DNA from: DASYSA01 sp036003885
Lineage (GTDB): Bacteria; Acidobacteriota; Blastocatellia; UBA7656
DNA length: 15,278 nt
Assembly (NCBI GenBank): GCA_036003885.1
Contig: DASYSA010000156.1
Location: 1 to 15,278 of the forward strand
Direction: 5' to 3'
Made by a program: the position numbers and the translations under genes. Below, piece by piece: positions 15,096 through 15,278 of the stretch. Position 1 is the first letter of the stretch; every line of letters begins with the position of its first letter. The notes under the pieces are model-generated. The model had not been told where the DNA came from and did not search any database. It saw nothing but the letters and a program-made list of their open reading frames with translations.

Positions 15096-15278
15096 CTATT
15101 CAGATAACGCTGCTTCACCATCGCCTCTAGCGCTTTCCACCAAGCTTGACGCGGGTTTCACATGAGAAGTCAGCCTCGAGCGAAAGATGCGCTTTGAGGA
15201 ACCGTAATCTTCCACGGTCTGACGGATGACATGGGCAAAAAGTTCTGAGCACCTCTTCATTGAATATCTGTCCTCCAC
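15096..15278 (-). CDS. C-terminal end of a probable glycosyltransferase, cut by the window edge
   Basis: Sixty codons are open up to the window edge and end at 15096. The peptide VEDRYSMKRCSELFAHVIRQ resembles the last helix of GT4 glycosyltransferases (an ERYS...M...Y/F...V pattern). A Ser/Arg-rich tail of about 35 residues follows with no motif. An ATG at 15260 could start a 54-residue protein, with GGAGG 11 nt before it, but the frame is open beyond it and the GT-like pattern begins upstream. I therefore read it as the end of a longer gene. The following methyltransferase begins 8 bp later. Confidence 0.5.
   Translation of the reverse strand: MEDRYSMKRCSELFAHVIRQTVEDYGSSKRIFRSRLTSHVKPASSLVESARGDGEAALSE

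Overview
The window carries one uninterrupted set of genes, all on the minus strand, so transcription runs from the right end (15278) to the left end (1). The content is that of an exopolysaccharide or surface-glycan locus in a Gram-negative-type bacterium. No rRNA, tRNA, insertion sequence, integrase or CRISPR array is visible. The mix of families suits an environmental lineage such as Acidobacteriota: a FecR-domain secreted protein with a C-terminal membrane segment, a DUF3473-like deacetylase, a zinc-ribbon epimerase, and a MauE-thioredoxin fusion. That assignment is an inference from gene content, not a measurement.

Right part (15278 to about 5690, read leftwards): tail of a probable glycosyltransferase; a SAM methyltransferase with an N-terminal zinc-binding Cys motif; a zinc-ribbon NAD-dependent epimerase of the dTDP-L-rhamnose 4-epimerase type; a polytopic membrane protein with GT-C-like features; an AsnB-type amidotransferase; a NodB-fold deacetylase of the subfamily usually linked to exosortase/PEP-CTERM loci; a second SAM methyltransferase; a GT4 glycosyltransferase; and an ArnA/UXS-like UDP-glucuronate decarboxylase-type SDR. 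Spacings are short (overlaps to about 100 bp), which suggests an operon.

Middle (about 5677 to 3923): a two-part membrane enzyme. A complete WecA/MraY-family polyprenyl-phosphate sugar-1-phosphate transferase is fused to the membrane plus Rossmann half of a FlaA1/CapD-type protein, without the catalytic SDR half. It is the obvious candidate to start glycan assembly on the lipid carrier. The other genes would supply nucleotide sugars (two SDRs), transfer sugars (GT4, GT-C-like), and decorate them (amidotransferase, deacetylase, methyltransferases).

Left part (3922 to 1): a 243-bp intergenic region with a cluster of ACCTA-type half-sites and a possible promoter, then a secreted FecR-domain protein. 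Next comes a 265-bp non-coding region dense in small perfect hairpins. It is followed by a tightly coupled pair: a PF14907-like nucleotidyltransferase and a MauE-like membrane protein carrying two thioredoxin domains. A further gene may begin at position 60 and run off the left edge. This left module has no evident role in sugar assembly and may be a separate transcription unit.

The most unusual items are the WecA-CapD(N) fusion, the triple-module MauE-Trx-Trx protein coupled to the nucleotidyltransferase, and the structured 265-bp leader between fecR and that pair.
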